Of a stretch of DNA of 64,000 nt, positions 37,505 through 49,654 are shown one piece after another. Origin of the DNA: Cryptomeria japonica (taxonomy: Eukaryota; Streptophyta; Pinopsida; Cupressales; Cupressaceae); assembly GCF_030272615.1 (NCBI RefSeq), contig NC_081408.1, positions 60,968,114-61,032,113 on the forward strand. Reading direction: 5' to 3'. How positions within the stretch are numbered: position 1 is the stretch's first letter; each line of letters begins with the position of its first letter. The position numbers and the translations under genes were made by a program. Below the pieces are notes generated by a model. It had not been told where the DNA came from and ran no database searches. It saw only the letters and a program-made list of their open reading frames with translations.

Positions 37505-39989
37505 TGTGAGGCCTCACCTCGACTCAGTCTGACATTCAGTGGATTTTATATTTTAGACTATTATGGATACTTTATTTTGATGCATTTTGAGACTTAGAAC
37601 TTATATGATTTCAGGATTTGGATAACATTGCTATGATTTGATGATTTACTTACATGCTTTATGAGATAGAACACTACATGATTGTTAGATAGGATGATAT
37701 TGCAATGATAGATGTCATTATTGAATTTGCAGGACTTTACTCTGAATATAGAACTATGATGTATGTTTAGTTTATGTGAATTGGGATGAAATTGCTTATG
37801 TGAAATTGCTTGATAAAAGATGTATTCAATCTGTGAAGATGAAAATTGTATGCAAGTAATGATGTGTATTGTTATATTATTGAATTATATTATATATGGA
37901 TATTTGGAAGTACTAATGTGTAAATTGAGATGCGCAGGAAATTTACCATGTGACCATGGAAAATTACGGAGAATCAAACCTAGACTTATGTATGTTCGTA
38001 AGCCAGGGTTTGTCTATTTGGAGAGACAACACCCCATTTGGGTTGTATTTTATTTGTATCAGTATATGCTGCATGAGTGTTAAGTGCTAATTAAATTTAA
38101 TGTGTAAAAACCACGAGAGACAATCTCATGTTTTATTTTTGTAAAAGTGTTTTATTAGTGTCACTTGAGACATGTGTGGATTTAAATTTAAATGTTTTAT
38201 TTTGTCTCTTGGTGGGAAAGTGTTTAATTTTAGTTTTCTTAAATAAATTAATGTGTTGTCATAAATACTTTGGGAATATAATATTTGGAGTGGTCAACTT
38301 ATGTTTGACCCAAAAATAAACTTCAGAGGGGTTTAAAATGGGTTAAATGAACACCTAGGGGTAGTTTAATAGGGTTTCCTAAAGCCCATAAGGTATACCT
38401 AGGGGTTAGGGGTAATTTTAGGCAAGTTTCTACTTTATAATGATCTTTTTAACACTTTAAAAATTGGTTTTTTTGAGTTGAGCGAAAATTGAAAATTAGA
38501 AGTTAAATCTAATCAAGATTTTTTCCTTTTGGAATGAGAATCTTTTTGCATTTTTGCTTTCTTTCTTCTTTTTGGTTTTTTTTTAGAATCCTGTGAGAAC
38601 TCAGAGAGTGAGCTTCTTAAGGAAGATTTTTGGGAATAGCAGGGTAATCACCCACTCTCCATTTTTGGAGACAGAAGAAAATTTGAAAAGAAAATAATGT
38701 TATGGAATAGAGAAATTGAATAAAGGTAGAAAGAAAAAGATTTGTGGATTGGGCAGCTCTTCATCAAATATCTTAATAACCTTTGGGTAGATTAAGGTTG
38801 GTTTCAATTATTATTTTTAATGTCTTCTTCTTGTTTATGTCTGGAAGTTGTTGGTATAAGAAATCTGTGTTCTTGAAAGTTTGTGTTAGAAAATCTTTTG
38901 GTATTTTTGCTTTATGAATTGTTGTGTATTGGGAGTTTTCTCAAGATCTCTTACTCTTGGGAGAGAAGAGGATCTTGAGGGTGGTAGCAGTGACAGCCGT
39001 CGAGTGAGAGACTCTCTTTTGAGAGCGATCACAAGGGATCTTTGTGTGACCCTTGCTGCATGGCATGTTTGTGCAATGGGGGTCATAAGGAGGGATATAA
39101 GGCTAGAATGCCTTTGGGGGGGCATAAGGAATAAGGGGTTGAGATTCTTGATAATATTATTGTGCCATGAGGTGGCTTCTTGTTTATTTCATACTTGCAG
39201 TTCTCCTCTAGGTATTGGTCCACTACCACCCTTTGAAAATGTTCATCACCAAAGAGTGGTGCTGTGAAAGCCAAGTTGGGAATGTGTCTGAAAAAAAGTC
39301 TGTATGCATTGCTTTCTATATGTTTGCCTATTTGTTACCCGTCTAGGAATTGGTTCTCCGAGCTCGGGGGTGGCTAGCAGTTAGCCTAGGCTGGGAGGTG
39401 AGCACTCCGTGGTCATATTTGTGTTTATCTATTATGCAGGAAAGTCAGGAGAAAGAGAATAGGAACCATGAAAGAGACACAGAAGATTATTATTGAAGAT
39501 TCTTAAATTCAGTTGCAGATATTTGTTTAAATTTGTTATAGAAGTAGGCCTTATTCATAAAAAAGAGAAGCAAGATGTAATTTTTTGAAAATAGATTTGA
39601 AACTTTATTGTTGTGGCTATTCAAAGAAACATCCTGAACAATTTTGCAGAAAATCCTAGAGTTGTAAAAAGAAAAGCTTGTTTTATTTCTACTTCTAGTT
39701 TTTAGTAAAAGAAGAGTTATTTTGTGTTGCAAGCAAAAGTTTCTTGTATTATGGAAAGAAAAAAAAAAGAATAAATTTTATTTAAATTTTATCTATGTTT
39801 TACTTGTGGCAAAATAGAAGTTTATTGATGCTGAAAGATTTTAAGTATTTTAATGAAAAAAGATGTTTTATGTAAATATTTTATTAGAGGAAAAAAAAAT
39901 CAATGAAATTCTTTTTATTCCAGAAAAGTATATTGTATCTTTTAAAAAGTATTCTAAATTGTATTTCAGTTAGCATTGATTGAAAAGCT

Positions 39990-40037
<48 letters not shown>

Positions 40038-40937
40038 CTGATAAACTTAATGCTTTTCCCTTTATTAAATTAGTTTAAAAATTTTGCATGTGAATCTCTT
40101 TTAAAAAAATATATATATATTTATATTGAAATAATTTTCACCCTTTTTAACTATGATTATAAATTTATATATATATATATATAAATATATATTTATATAT
40201 ATATGTATTTATATATAATATATTTAAAAAAAAAAAAAAAAATTTAAAAAAAAAGGGAATGTTTTTGGGTCCACGCGGACCCCACTGTGTGTACGCACAG
40301 TGGAGGGTCGCGCGGCACCCACTGTGTGCACACACAGTGGAGCCGTTTCGGCTCCCACTGTGTAGACACACAGTGGGCGGCCGCGGCCGCCACTGTGTGG
40401 CCACACAGTGGGGAGCTGCTAGCGGTGCCCACTGTGTGGACACACAGTGGTGCCACGGCGCCCACTGTGCGCCCACATAGTGGCGCCATGGCCATACCCG
40501 CCTTCAAACTCCCGTAACCTACAACAACAAAAAAAAAGAATTCATGGCCGCCAAGGGTTTTGGCCCAGCAAAATAATTCCCTGTTAAAAAAATATGGGTT
40601 AAACCCTAGCCCGGGTGGGGCTAGGGCAAAGAAATTTAGGAGTAATATGGTAAATTAGATTTGAAAATATATATATAAGAAAATGGAACCCTAAATAGGG
40701 TTGGGGAAAATATGGATTAATATATAGAAGGTTAATGTGCTTTTGAAATTAGTATTAAAATATTTAACATATATGTAATATATATATATATATATGGATA
40801 TAAATATATATATATATGTATATATATAAATTTTGATCATAATTTGGATTAAGTATTTAATTATAAATATATATATATATATGTATATATAAATATATAT
40901 ATATATGTATATATAAATATATATATATATATATATG

Positions 40938-40977
<40 letters not shown>

Positions 40978-41329
40978 ATTCTGGTTATAATTTGGAGCAA
41001 GTAATAAAGAGAAAAAAAAATAAAATTAAAAGGTTGATTAGACTATATAGTCATATAGGAGATTGAATTAATTTTCCTCTCCTATTTCCTTTAGCTTGAT
41101 TAATTTAATAAACCTAATAACTAGGTATCTCTTGGAGATAAAATTAAACCAGTTAGTTTTCCGCAATTAAAATTAAACAATTTATCGATGCTTAGTTCGT
41201 TTCAGAATTAGCTCGAATTTAATAATGGAAATTTCATTAACGCTTGTCGTGAGAGTGAACTTGTTAATTAATTTAGTATGTTTTAAAAAAAAATTTGTTC
41301 CGTTTTTGCCCTAAATTTTGGGCATGACA
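37505..41329 (+). repeat. Chromovirus-like element 3' LTR
   Basis: 3,825 bp, nearly identical to 28721-32597. It differs in AT-tract lengths, scattered transitions, and one missing palindrome unit in the GC cluster (here 40276-40495). Confidence 0.92.
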
Positions 41330-41334
41330 CTGCA

Positions 41335-42794
41335 GGAGCAATTATACCAGGGAACCAGGCAACAGGAAACTTTCTTGCAGCTTCATGGTAGGAATTTTGC
41401 TATGTTTTTAATTTGTTTTTGTGTTTTGTTAGGAATTTTGTTAGGAATTTTATTAGGAATTTTGTTATGTTTTTGTTTTTGTGTTTTGTTAGGGTTTCCT
41501 AAGAGCCTCCCTCCCTTCAACTGAACTATCTAGAACCTAAATTGCTCAACCAGGGGTGAACTACCTCCATCCTTTGGACTGGCTTCAATCCCTCTTCCCC
41601 GAGATGGAGCGTAGCAACTGTGGATCGATCCGACCAGAAAAAAATCAGATGGAATAGATCTTCTTCCACCATAGAATAGTAGGGGCCCCGACACAACCCC
41701 TCTCTCCATTTATCATTGTTCTCACAGACATGACTGTAGAAGTTACCAATGTCCATTTAGCTAATAAACCATCAATCAATTAATCATTTTTCTCACAGAC
41801 ATGACTAGTGAAGTGACTGAAATCAATGACCCTAAACTACACTGCACATTGAATGAAGGTTATCCTGGAATCTGAAGTAGTGAAGGTGAGCCTCCATCTA
41901 GAACGGGGAACCCCAGCAAGGAGAGGTGTTAGTTGTTTCTCACTGCTTCCCTTCATCTGACAGAGGAAACAAAGAAAGCAGCCTCGGTGATAGATCCATC
42001 TCGTGATCCTGTAGGAAACTACTACTATAGTTTTCCTTCACTGCTCTATGCTTTGATATCTGCTACTACTCAAATTAAGGTGAATATGTTAAAAATGAGG
42101 TGATATCCCTACTGCAGAATTGTGAGAGCACTGTGTAGTGATCGAGTGCTATTTTTTGTCAGTGTTTTGGAAGAGAGCATAAGTGTACCATTAGGAAGGT
42201 GGTATAAAATGGTGAAAGATGATAAGATAGGGAGGTAAGATAGGGAGGTAAGTGATGAAGGATGCAATGGTGAAAGAGTAAGTTAGGATATGTTAGGGGT
42301 TTGGAAGGTAGGAAAGTGAATGGGGGGAGATAAATTAAGGATGTGAAGGATGGAATGGGGTTAGGTAGAGGAAGTAAAAGTAAGTGTGTATGAGGTTAAG
42401 GTTTAGTATAGGATGTAGGAAAGTGGAGGAGGTTAAGATAGGGGATATGAAAGGTAGATGGAAGGTAATAATGATAGGAAGTGAGTTAAAGGTTATGAGG
42501 TGTGGGTTAGAAAATAGGGTGTACGAAATGGAAGGAAGGGTCATATCACTTTGAGAGTTTCCACCAAGATGAGTAGCCTGAGTATGGACCTCAAATCTTA
42601 CAAGCCATGAGGATCCACTTGTAGTAGAGGAGCATATACTTGCATCTTGGGAGCTTATTAGGAGTTCGCCTTGAATTTGGGAAATACACATAGAGGAGAT
42701 AGAATATTGATGAATACACATTACCTAGCCTCATCATGCATAAATACAAGAGGTATAGACTATTGCAAGCACATATCATGAGCCAAAGGATCAT
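41335..42794. other. CACTA interior, no recognised gene
   Basis: The first 57 bases continue an exon-like frame from before the chromovirus-like insertion. GTTAGGAATTTT units repeat around 41420-41500. A minus frame at 41756-41526 is not recognised. From 42170 to 42540 the plus strand is purine-rich (GGGAGGTAAGATA repeated). Nothing transposase-like is seen. Confidence 0.5.
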
Positions 42795-43310
42795 ATTCAA
42801 GAGTTGCTTCATCTCCAATCCTCTACATTTTTAAGATCCACAAATGGGGTTGAGGTTAAGTCTTGGTTACTTAGCTTGGACTTATGCTTTGGGTTGCATC
42901 TATATTTGAGCAACTTAAATGCATATTTTTCAATGCAATTTTTGAGAGGACTTGATTCTACCTTGTGGTATTGGGAGGATAAAATGCACCAACTCACATT
43001 GGAAACCCTCTCCAGATACCATTTTGGAGTGCTTCAAAGTGTGTTCTATTTCAAAATGTTTTTGACAAAGATGCATAGATGAGTTTCACAATTTACATAA
43101 TAAGGTTTCATAGTGGCTCAACATGAGAGTTATTTTTTGGAGTTCTTGTAGTTTGTATATTACATTCAAGACAAGTTACTTGTCAATTATTTCATTAGGG
43201 GTGGAAAGCCCAAAATTTCAGTTTTCCTACACATGGCCAATCGAAATGACTTTAGGGTTACTATGGAAAAGTCTCTTATGGAAAAGGAGGTACATGGGAG
43301 GAAACAAGAG
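42795..43310 (+). pseudogene. Relic Gypsy gag
   Basis: Translation aligns by eye with the gag domain at 32754: STNGVEVKSWLLSLDLCF matches STNGVEAEAWLLSLERCF, FLRGLDSTLWYWED matches LLRGTSSTWWRQEE, and after several stops VAQHESYFLEFL and KLLVNYFIRG match VTQYESKFFELL and KLLVNRFIRG. Many stops and substitutions make it much older than the intact element. It is either an earlier insertion now worn down or a captured fragment; no LTRs were found beside it. Confidence 0.75.
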
Positions 43311-43433
43311 GCATGAGAGAAGTTTGTAACCAACTATGGAAAAGTCTCTCATTTTAGGTATGAGAGACTATAGGGCTATCAAGCTAGGCCTTCTATGACT
43401 CAACAACCTTGTAGGGGAGAATCTAGTGTTTTT

Positions 43434-43964
43434 AGTAATTAGGATCTTCTAATTATGGTGGGGCCTAGCCAACATAGGGTTATATGAGAGGCACATGTTA
43501 TGTATATGTTAGTATTAGACAAAGAGTTCCCACAAGGTTTTAGAGTAGGTGGACACCATCCTAGGATGTCAAAGTAGATAGTTGATATGTGGGTCTTTAC
43601 CCTCCTAGCCACTCAACATATACCACCATGGGTCTTTACCCTCCCAAACACACAAAGGTCAAAGGAAGATTCACTGTTGCAACACTAACTTTTTGTGATA
43701 GTCTCAAGCACTTAGCTAGGATAGTCACTCCTTTTGTGGCCATTCTTCTTCACACAACACTCTCTAATATTAATTATGATGATAGTGTACCTCCTTAAAC
43801 CTTCCACCAACACCTAATTCAATACCAAACTCTTTCTCAATCTCGCTAATGGACTAATTAACTCAACTCACTATGAAATTGTGATGGTCAATGCAAGGTT
43901 TAGGACAGTAGTAATTAGGATCTTCTAATTATTGTGGGGCCTAGCGAACATAGGGTTATATGAG
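43434..43964 (+). repeat. Pair of 55-bp direct repeats
   Basis: AGTAATTAGGATCTTCTAAT through TAGGGTTATATGAG occurs at 43434-43488 and again at 43910-43964 with two or three differences. The sequence between them has no recognised gene. The copies might mark the ends of a small insertion or an internal duplication. Confidence 0.6.
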
Positions 43965-46585
43965 ATAGGGGTAAGTTCAATAGTGATTTCTCCTTCAATT
44001 CTTGATCCTAGTTTATGAATTGATCTTAGTTTATCCTTCATGAATTGATCCTAGTTTATCCCTTTAACCCTGATTAATTTATTTAGAGTGTTTAGTTCCA
44101 TTTTAATTCTTTCTTTTACAATTAAATATTATTAAAAAATTGTATTATTATTCCAAATTTTGTGGATATTTAGGAGACACAAATAAAATATAAATGTAAT
44201 CATTCCATATTTTTATAGGAGATATTGGAATGAGACTAATAGGAAGAGTAGTAAACATGAGTCACAATGAGCACTTTAGAGTAAATCTAAACATTATATG
44301 GAAGATTAGCTTCAAAAAATAGAAGCGTAACTTATTTTCCAATATGCAAGATTATTACTTGGGGAAGAATCTTGAAAGAGGATTGAAAAGATTTCCTGAG
44401 CTAACATTATCTCACTTGTCCAAAATTATGAGGAAGGATTCATTAATGAAATGGTCATTAACAAGATGGAGAGAATAATAATTAGGAAGAGATAGATTTC
44501 ACATGCTACTAGGTGACTAGATTGGAGAGAAACTAGAGTCAAATCATTTAGCTTGGCCATGACATAGAGTCTTAAAATAGATGCCAACCTTGGTGAATGG
44601 AATGAAAATCCCAAACAATTAATGAATGGTGAGACAAGTAGAGGCATCTATAAATTTTGTTTTGAATAAAATAAAGAAAAAATGGGACTAAAACCAAGGG
44701 AAATGCACATGGAAAGGATAAAGGGTTATTTCTATGGTTATTTCTAATGTTTGATAAGATAGATATGAATGATTGACCTTAAACTACATGTTTTTAAAGA
44801 TGAAGGTGCATTCGGGGTTTAGATTATCTTCCATGACCAAGTCAAAAGAAAGTGATATAAACCTATTTTAAAAATTATATTATCATTATACTCAAGCCAT
44901 TTGGAAAATATAAAAAAATATATCCAATCTCTTAACTATTTTTTTCAAACCTAGCATTTTGTTTGCCCATGTGAGTGCTCCATTCCTAGAACTAATAAAT
45001 AGAGAGTGTATTCATAAAGATAAATGAATTAAAATCAATTTGTGATAGTAAACATTCACATAGCATGTATAATTAATTTATTTATGATGGACTTTTAAAT
45101 GTAATAAATTATCTCCTATAGTTATCTCCTAAAGGTGGGGCAATTAGGTCCATATATGATGAAAATCAAAATAAATAGTTTGAAGATAATATTAGTTACC
45201 TAAAGGATATTTCACTTGATTATTTGGTATATCATAACTATTTTGACAAATTTTGAAACCATTAGAGATACCTTTTGCTTTTGTAGATGAGGCATTTATT
45301 CATGTTGAAGTTGTGATAGCTTATTTGCCTCTTTATAGACAACAAATTATCCATACGAATTATCATATATACTTGTAACCTCCATCCCAAACCACCTATT
45401 TCAATCTTCTTCCTTTGTGTACCTCTTTTATTCTTCCTTTACCTCTTTGCTTACCTAAATTCAATCTAAAACATAGTGTATATAGCATCAAAAAAATTCC
45501 ATATTTGATTAATATTATCCACAACATATCAAAAAGAAAAATACCACACTTACTGTGTCATCAACCAAAAATAATTTACTTACATATTCAAAGAGTTCAA
45601 TAATGGAGAAACATCCATATGGTGCTTTACACATGTCCTTGAAGGTTCAAGAAATACTTATCCTCTATTGGTCCAAACTTTAAATCACTTTCCATGCATG
45701 AAAATAATTGCAACCATACACAATTTCCCACCCAATAGATTCTCTCAAACTACTTTACTATCTTAACATAGGGTCAAGGAAAAGTGGGCCAAAATAGGAA
45801 TCCAAGTGTCTTAAAAGCCTTCAAGACCATAGTGGTGAGGATTGAATTTATTTCTTTAGTTGTATCTTTCTCTAGATTAATTAGTTGGGGATTCTATTAG
45901 GACCTTTTCCTAATATCATAGCATTCCATTAGATCGTGTTTCTTTGATGCATCTCACCAAACAATTCATGTGCTTTCATGTCTATACATCCACATTTTCC
46001 AAACATGTCAAATAGAGCATTTCCAACTGTAAGCATATGATATTAATTGCCCTTACCTTCTGCTTTGATGGAAGCCCATACTCTATTCCAAAGCTCCCAT
46101 TTTGGCACAGGTAGAGAGTACGTTGGCAAATAAAACTGATCGAAATGGAAATCTATTTGTTGCATTGACTGCATTGTGAGGACGCTTATGTATTTCATCA
46201 ACAACATAAAGCAGGAAAGGACATGAGAATATCTCTTCGGGGAGGTATTCTATGACAACTGCGAGGTAGATGAGAGTTTCTTATGCCATTTTCTTTGTTC
46301 TATACAGTCAAATGTGGGAACACTGTTTGAATTAAAATGCTAATGGTGATTGTCTTTTTAACAGAAATGAATGGGAAGGGACATCAAGGGAAGGAATGGG
46401 CCAACAACACACCTAAGCAGCCAAAGCTTAGTGTGTGTTGTTTAAGGCTACCCCCTTAAGACATCATAATTGATTGGCTCTTCACTCCTAAGACCTTCAA
46501 AAGTCTTTAATGGCTTCATTGAGTCCTTTGGTCTTCCAAATGCACCTGCACCAGCTTGAATTCTCCTTCAATGCTTGATTGCTTG
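43965..46585. other. CACTA interior, AT-rich, no recognised gene
   Basis: No long frame with a known domain lies here. A possible 3' splice site TTTTTAACAG near 46363 precedes a short open frame MNGKGHQGKEWANN, which might be an exon of a captured gene. I cannot name it. Confidence 0.4.
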
Positions 46586-46772
46586 TTCACAAGTTAAATG
46601 TATCCCAGGTCGATGCAAAGCAACCTCTGCTCCAGAGATCACCAACAAATAGAGAAAGAACTTTAATTTAATGCCATTAGGATAAAAGTCTTTAATCAAG
46701 ACAGATAAATGGTATGCAACTGGATCTATTTGGAATGCATTACCCAAACACCACAATCGATCAGTCACCTTT
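46586..46772 (-). pseudogene. DRM methyltransferase fragment, motifs X-I
   Basis: On the minus strand DRLWCLGNAFQIDPVAYHLS continues into VLIKDFYPNGIK and, after a frame slip, GAEVALHRPGIHL. Plant DRM enzymes have rearranged methyltransferase motifs, so this LGNxFQxDTVAYHLSVL block (motif X side) comes before the SAM-binding FSGIGGAEVALHRLGI block (motif I), as seen here. It is too short and broken to encode an enzyme. Part of it is repeated at 47268-47488. Confidence 0.75.
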
Positions 46773-47267
46773 GAAAAGAAAGTGGTATGATGAAATATTT
46801 AGGCATAAAATAGATGAAATGCACTCCATACTACTTCTACACAATATTTTGGTCGATGATATTTTTAAAATAGTAAAGGAAGGTGTATGGAACAACCAAA
46901 TTCTTATCATTATAAACAATGAATAGTTTAAGATCCTTTTATGATGTGTAAGTTGAGAATATTTTATGAAAGGTCCCTAAATGAATACACTTTAAACTGA
47001 TTTTAATATACCTTGAAGTGTGCAATATGGAAGGTTTGTATTCTTAATCTCCTGCCCATTTCTTAATTTAAAAGATGATATCTTTATTAAATGTCTCCTC
47101 TATTAAATATCTTTATTAACTTGATTTCTCCTTCAAATCTTGATGAATGCTTGATTGCCTATTCACTTGGAATTGAATTGATTTTATAATTAAGAGATCA
47201 CTTGAATTATAGGTAAACCCCTTCAAATGATAGGGTAGGCTTCCTTTTATACCTAATATATGTCTTG

Positions 47268-47488
47268 AAAGCATTTTATCCTGATGGCTTTAAATTAAAG
47301 TACTTTCTCTTCTATCTGGTATTGGTGGAGCAGAGGTTGCCTTGCATCGTCCTAGGATACATATTTCCGCAGATACAACACAAGTTAAATGTATCCTAGG
47401 TTGATGTAAAGAAACCTCTACTCCAGAGATCACTAAAAAATAGAGAAAGAACTTTAATTTAATGCCACCAGGATAAAAGGCTTTCAAG
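47268..47488. repeat. Small palindrome of DRM motif I
   Basis: Two inverted copies of about 95 bases (47268-47361 plus, 47389-47488 minus) are separated by about 27 bases. The plus copy reads VLSLLSGIGGAEVALHRPRI from 47300, the DRM SAM-binding motif; the minus copy is the same segment with frame damage. The element thus has a second, smaller hairpin from the next part of the same gene. Confidence 0.75.
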
Positions 47489-48407
47489 ATAGATAAAATT
47501 TGAGTTTGATTGTCATCATTTACTTTGCCAAATTCTTCACATGTAACTCCTAAATCAATTTCCTACTCACAAGAATTTTATTAAGTCTCAAATATAGGGA
47601 AATAGAAGGCTTCAAATAGAAAACTTGTACATGCAACTAAATCCATTGAATAATCAGAAGAACAAAATTAAGAAATGGTTTGATCATCTGAGAGATGTTG
47701 TAGACTTGCAACTCACCAGCTACTTATTTTTTGCGGGTAAGAATTTTTTTTGTTTTAGTTATGGTTGTGGTGTTTATAGGGAGACATTTACAAATTTATA
47801 TCTATTTTCACTATTTAATGGTTTATGGGTTTGTAATGGTAATTTAATGTTCTTTCATATTTTTGTATATATTCTTTATAATAGCCTATTATATTGATTT
47901 GTTCTATTATGGATAAGGGTGTGGGTCAGACAACTTTGCCATCGGTGCATGAAAGCATTGAACAAGTTCTACATTTAAAAATTACGTGAAACATTTTTAA
48001 TTTATTTGATTAAGTGTTATTTGCAAAAAATGATTATCAATCATGTTTCCTTTCTCCAAGAATTGTCTAGGATCTTTCCATCAGATAATATGTAACATCG
48101 AATGACTAAATCTTTCCTTTACAAATGCTTATTTTATTTAATTATTATCTGAGCGTGAATTAAAATTTATATCTATACGGAAGCAAGTCATACAAGCTAA
48201 AGAGTCATGTGCAAGCAAATTTCCTAAAAGAAAGCAAGCAGGCATTATCTTGAATGACATGGAAACAAGCTCATCAGCTTCCTAGAAGAGAGCAATTGGA
48301 GAATGGAAGAGGAAAGTGTTTAAGGGTGATAAATAGATAGAGAGTATGCAATACAAACAAACAATGTCTGGAGTGTCTGATGTGATGTCTCTAATTTATG
48401 TCCGGAG

Positions 48408-49008
48408 GGACTAATTGGTTTTGGAGTTCTTGCAAAACCTATTGGGCCATGCTTGGAGGAAATCAATGTGTTCATGCAAGGAGCACCTTTTTTCTATTAT
48501 GAGAATGATGCTTTTGCACCAAGGGATATTTGGAAGTCAATATCCAAAAATTTCTATAGTGTGGAACCAGAATTGGTGGACTTGATGTAATTTTCAGCGT
48601 TCTGAAGACCAAGAGGTTATGTACACAATGTCCCAATAGAAGGATGATTTCAAGAATTACCTCTCCCCCCCATGGCTATTCAGGAAGCACTTCCTCAGAC
48701 AAAGGACTATTGGCCTCCATGGGATCAAAGAAAAAAATTGAAGCATAGACTCTAGACAATGTGGTGGTGTCCTTCGTGAAGAACTCTACACTATAATTGA
48801 AAATTCATGAGGGAAACTACAAGATAGTGAAGAGAAATACAATCTTGAAAAGCGGGAAGAATGGATCTTTATTTGGGTGGGGCCAAGTCAGGTGGCTCCT
48901 CTAGAGGTTGATGAGATAGAAATCATATTAGGATTTGAAAAAGATCACACTCGTGGAACTTCGTGTGCGAGTGATCGATTGCGGTGTTTGGGTAATGCAT
49001 TCCAAATA
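48408..49008 (+). pseudogene. DRM methyltransferase fragment, left arm
   Basis: Plus-strand translation gives FFYYENDAFAPRDIWKSISK then NFYSVEPELVD, RGYVHNVPIEG, LPLPPMAIQEALPQTKDYWP, PWDQRKK, then in a shifted frame EEWIFIWVGPSQVAPLEVDE, IILGFEKDHTRG and LRCLGNAFQID. These follow, in order, the N-terminal half of the catalytic domain of plant DRM1/DRM2, the de novo cytosine methyltransferases of RNA-directed DNA methylation. There are several stops (for example TAA and TGA at about 48588 and 48600) and at least one frameshift. No intron interrupts about 200 codons. The UBA domains and the motif I half are not in this arm. It cannot make a working enzyme. Confidence 0.85.
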
Positions 49009-49047
49009 GATACATTTTTTATTCCAAATGGGTAATGCAACTGTACG

Positions 49048-49654
49048 TATTTGGAATGCATTACCCAAACACCGCAATTGATCACTCACACACGAAGTTC
49101 CATGAGTGTGATCTTTTTCAAATCCTAATATGATTTCTATCTCGTCAACCTCTAGAGGAGAAACCTAACTTGGCCCCACCCAAACCAAGATCCATTCTTC
49201 CCACTTTTCAAGATTGTATTTCTCTTCACTATCTTGCAGTTTCCCTTGTGAATTTTCAATTATAGTGTAGATTTATTCATGAAGGACACCACCACATCGT
49301 CTAGAGTCTATGCTTCAATTTTTTTCTTTGATCCCATGGAGGCCAATAGTCCTTTGTTTGAGGAAGTGCTTCCTGAATAGTCATGGGGGGGAGAGGTAAT
49401 GCTTGAAATCGCCCTTCTATTGGGAGATTGTGTACATAACCTCTTAGTCTTCTGAAAGCTGATAATTACTTCGAGTCCACCAACTCTGGTTCTACACTAT
49501 AGAAATTTTTGGATATTGACTTCCAAATATCCTTCGGTGCAAAAGAATCATTCTCATAATAGAAAAAAGGTGCTCCTTGCATGAACACATTGATTTCCTC
49601 CGAAGCGTGGCCCAATAGGTTTCATAGGAACTCCAAAGCCAGTTAGTCCCTCCA
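49048..49654 (-). pseudogene. DRM methyltransferase fragment, right arm
   Basis: This is the minus-strand mirror of the left arm. It is better preserved in places: GFGVPMKPIGPRF, FFYYENDSFAPKDIWKSISK, VEPELVDSK, RGYVHNLPIEGRFQ, LPLPPMTIQEALPQTKDYWP, and an NSQGKLQDSEEKYNLEK stretch where the left arm has a stop. Conversely VAPLE is damaged here. The two arms have therefore decayed independently since the inversion, while still matching closely. Confidence 0.85.

Larger units (their letters stand above)
28721..41329 (+). mobile_element. Ty3/Gypsy chromovirus-like LTR element, full-length but inactivated
   Basis: Boundaries are exact: TGTGAGGCC at 28721, CATGACA at 41329, and CTGCA on both sides (28716-28720, 41330-41334). 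Order: LTR, tRNA-iMet primer site, gag, protease, reverse transcriptase, RNase H, integrase, chromodomain-like tail, polypurine tract, LTR. Integrase after RNase H marks Gypsy. The LTRs (3,877 and 3,825 bp) are unusually long and nearly identical: about two dozen differences over the first 1.9 kb, mostly transitions, with most of the length difference in AT microsatellites and one GC palindrome unit. It is the innermost and youngest insertion of the nest. The coding region carries 12 premature stops and one frameshift. Confidence 0.92.

Noticed and set aside
41526-41756. Minus-strand 76-codon frame in the CACTA interior
   Set aside because: No recognisable domain, no start context and no continuation; kept only as unassigned interior.
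48408-49654. A functional DRM methyltransferase gene
   Set aside because: Both copies have stops and frameshifts, lack the UBA domains and the motif I-V half, and are locked in a palindrome.
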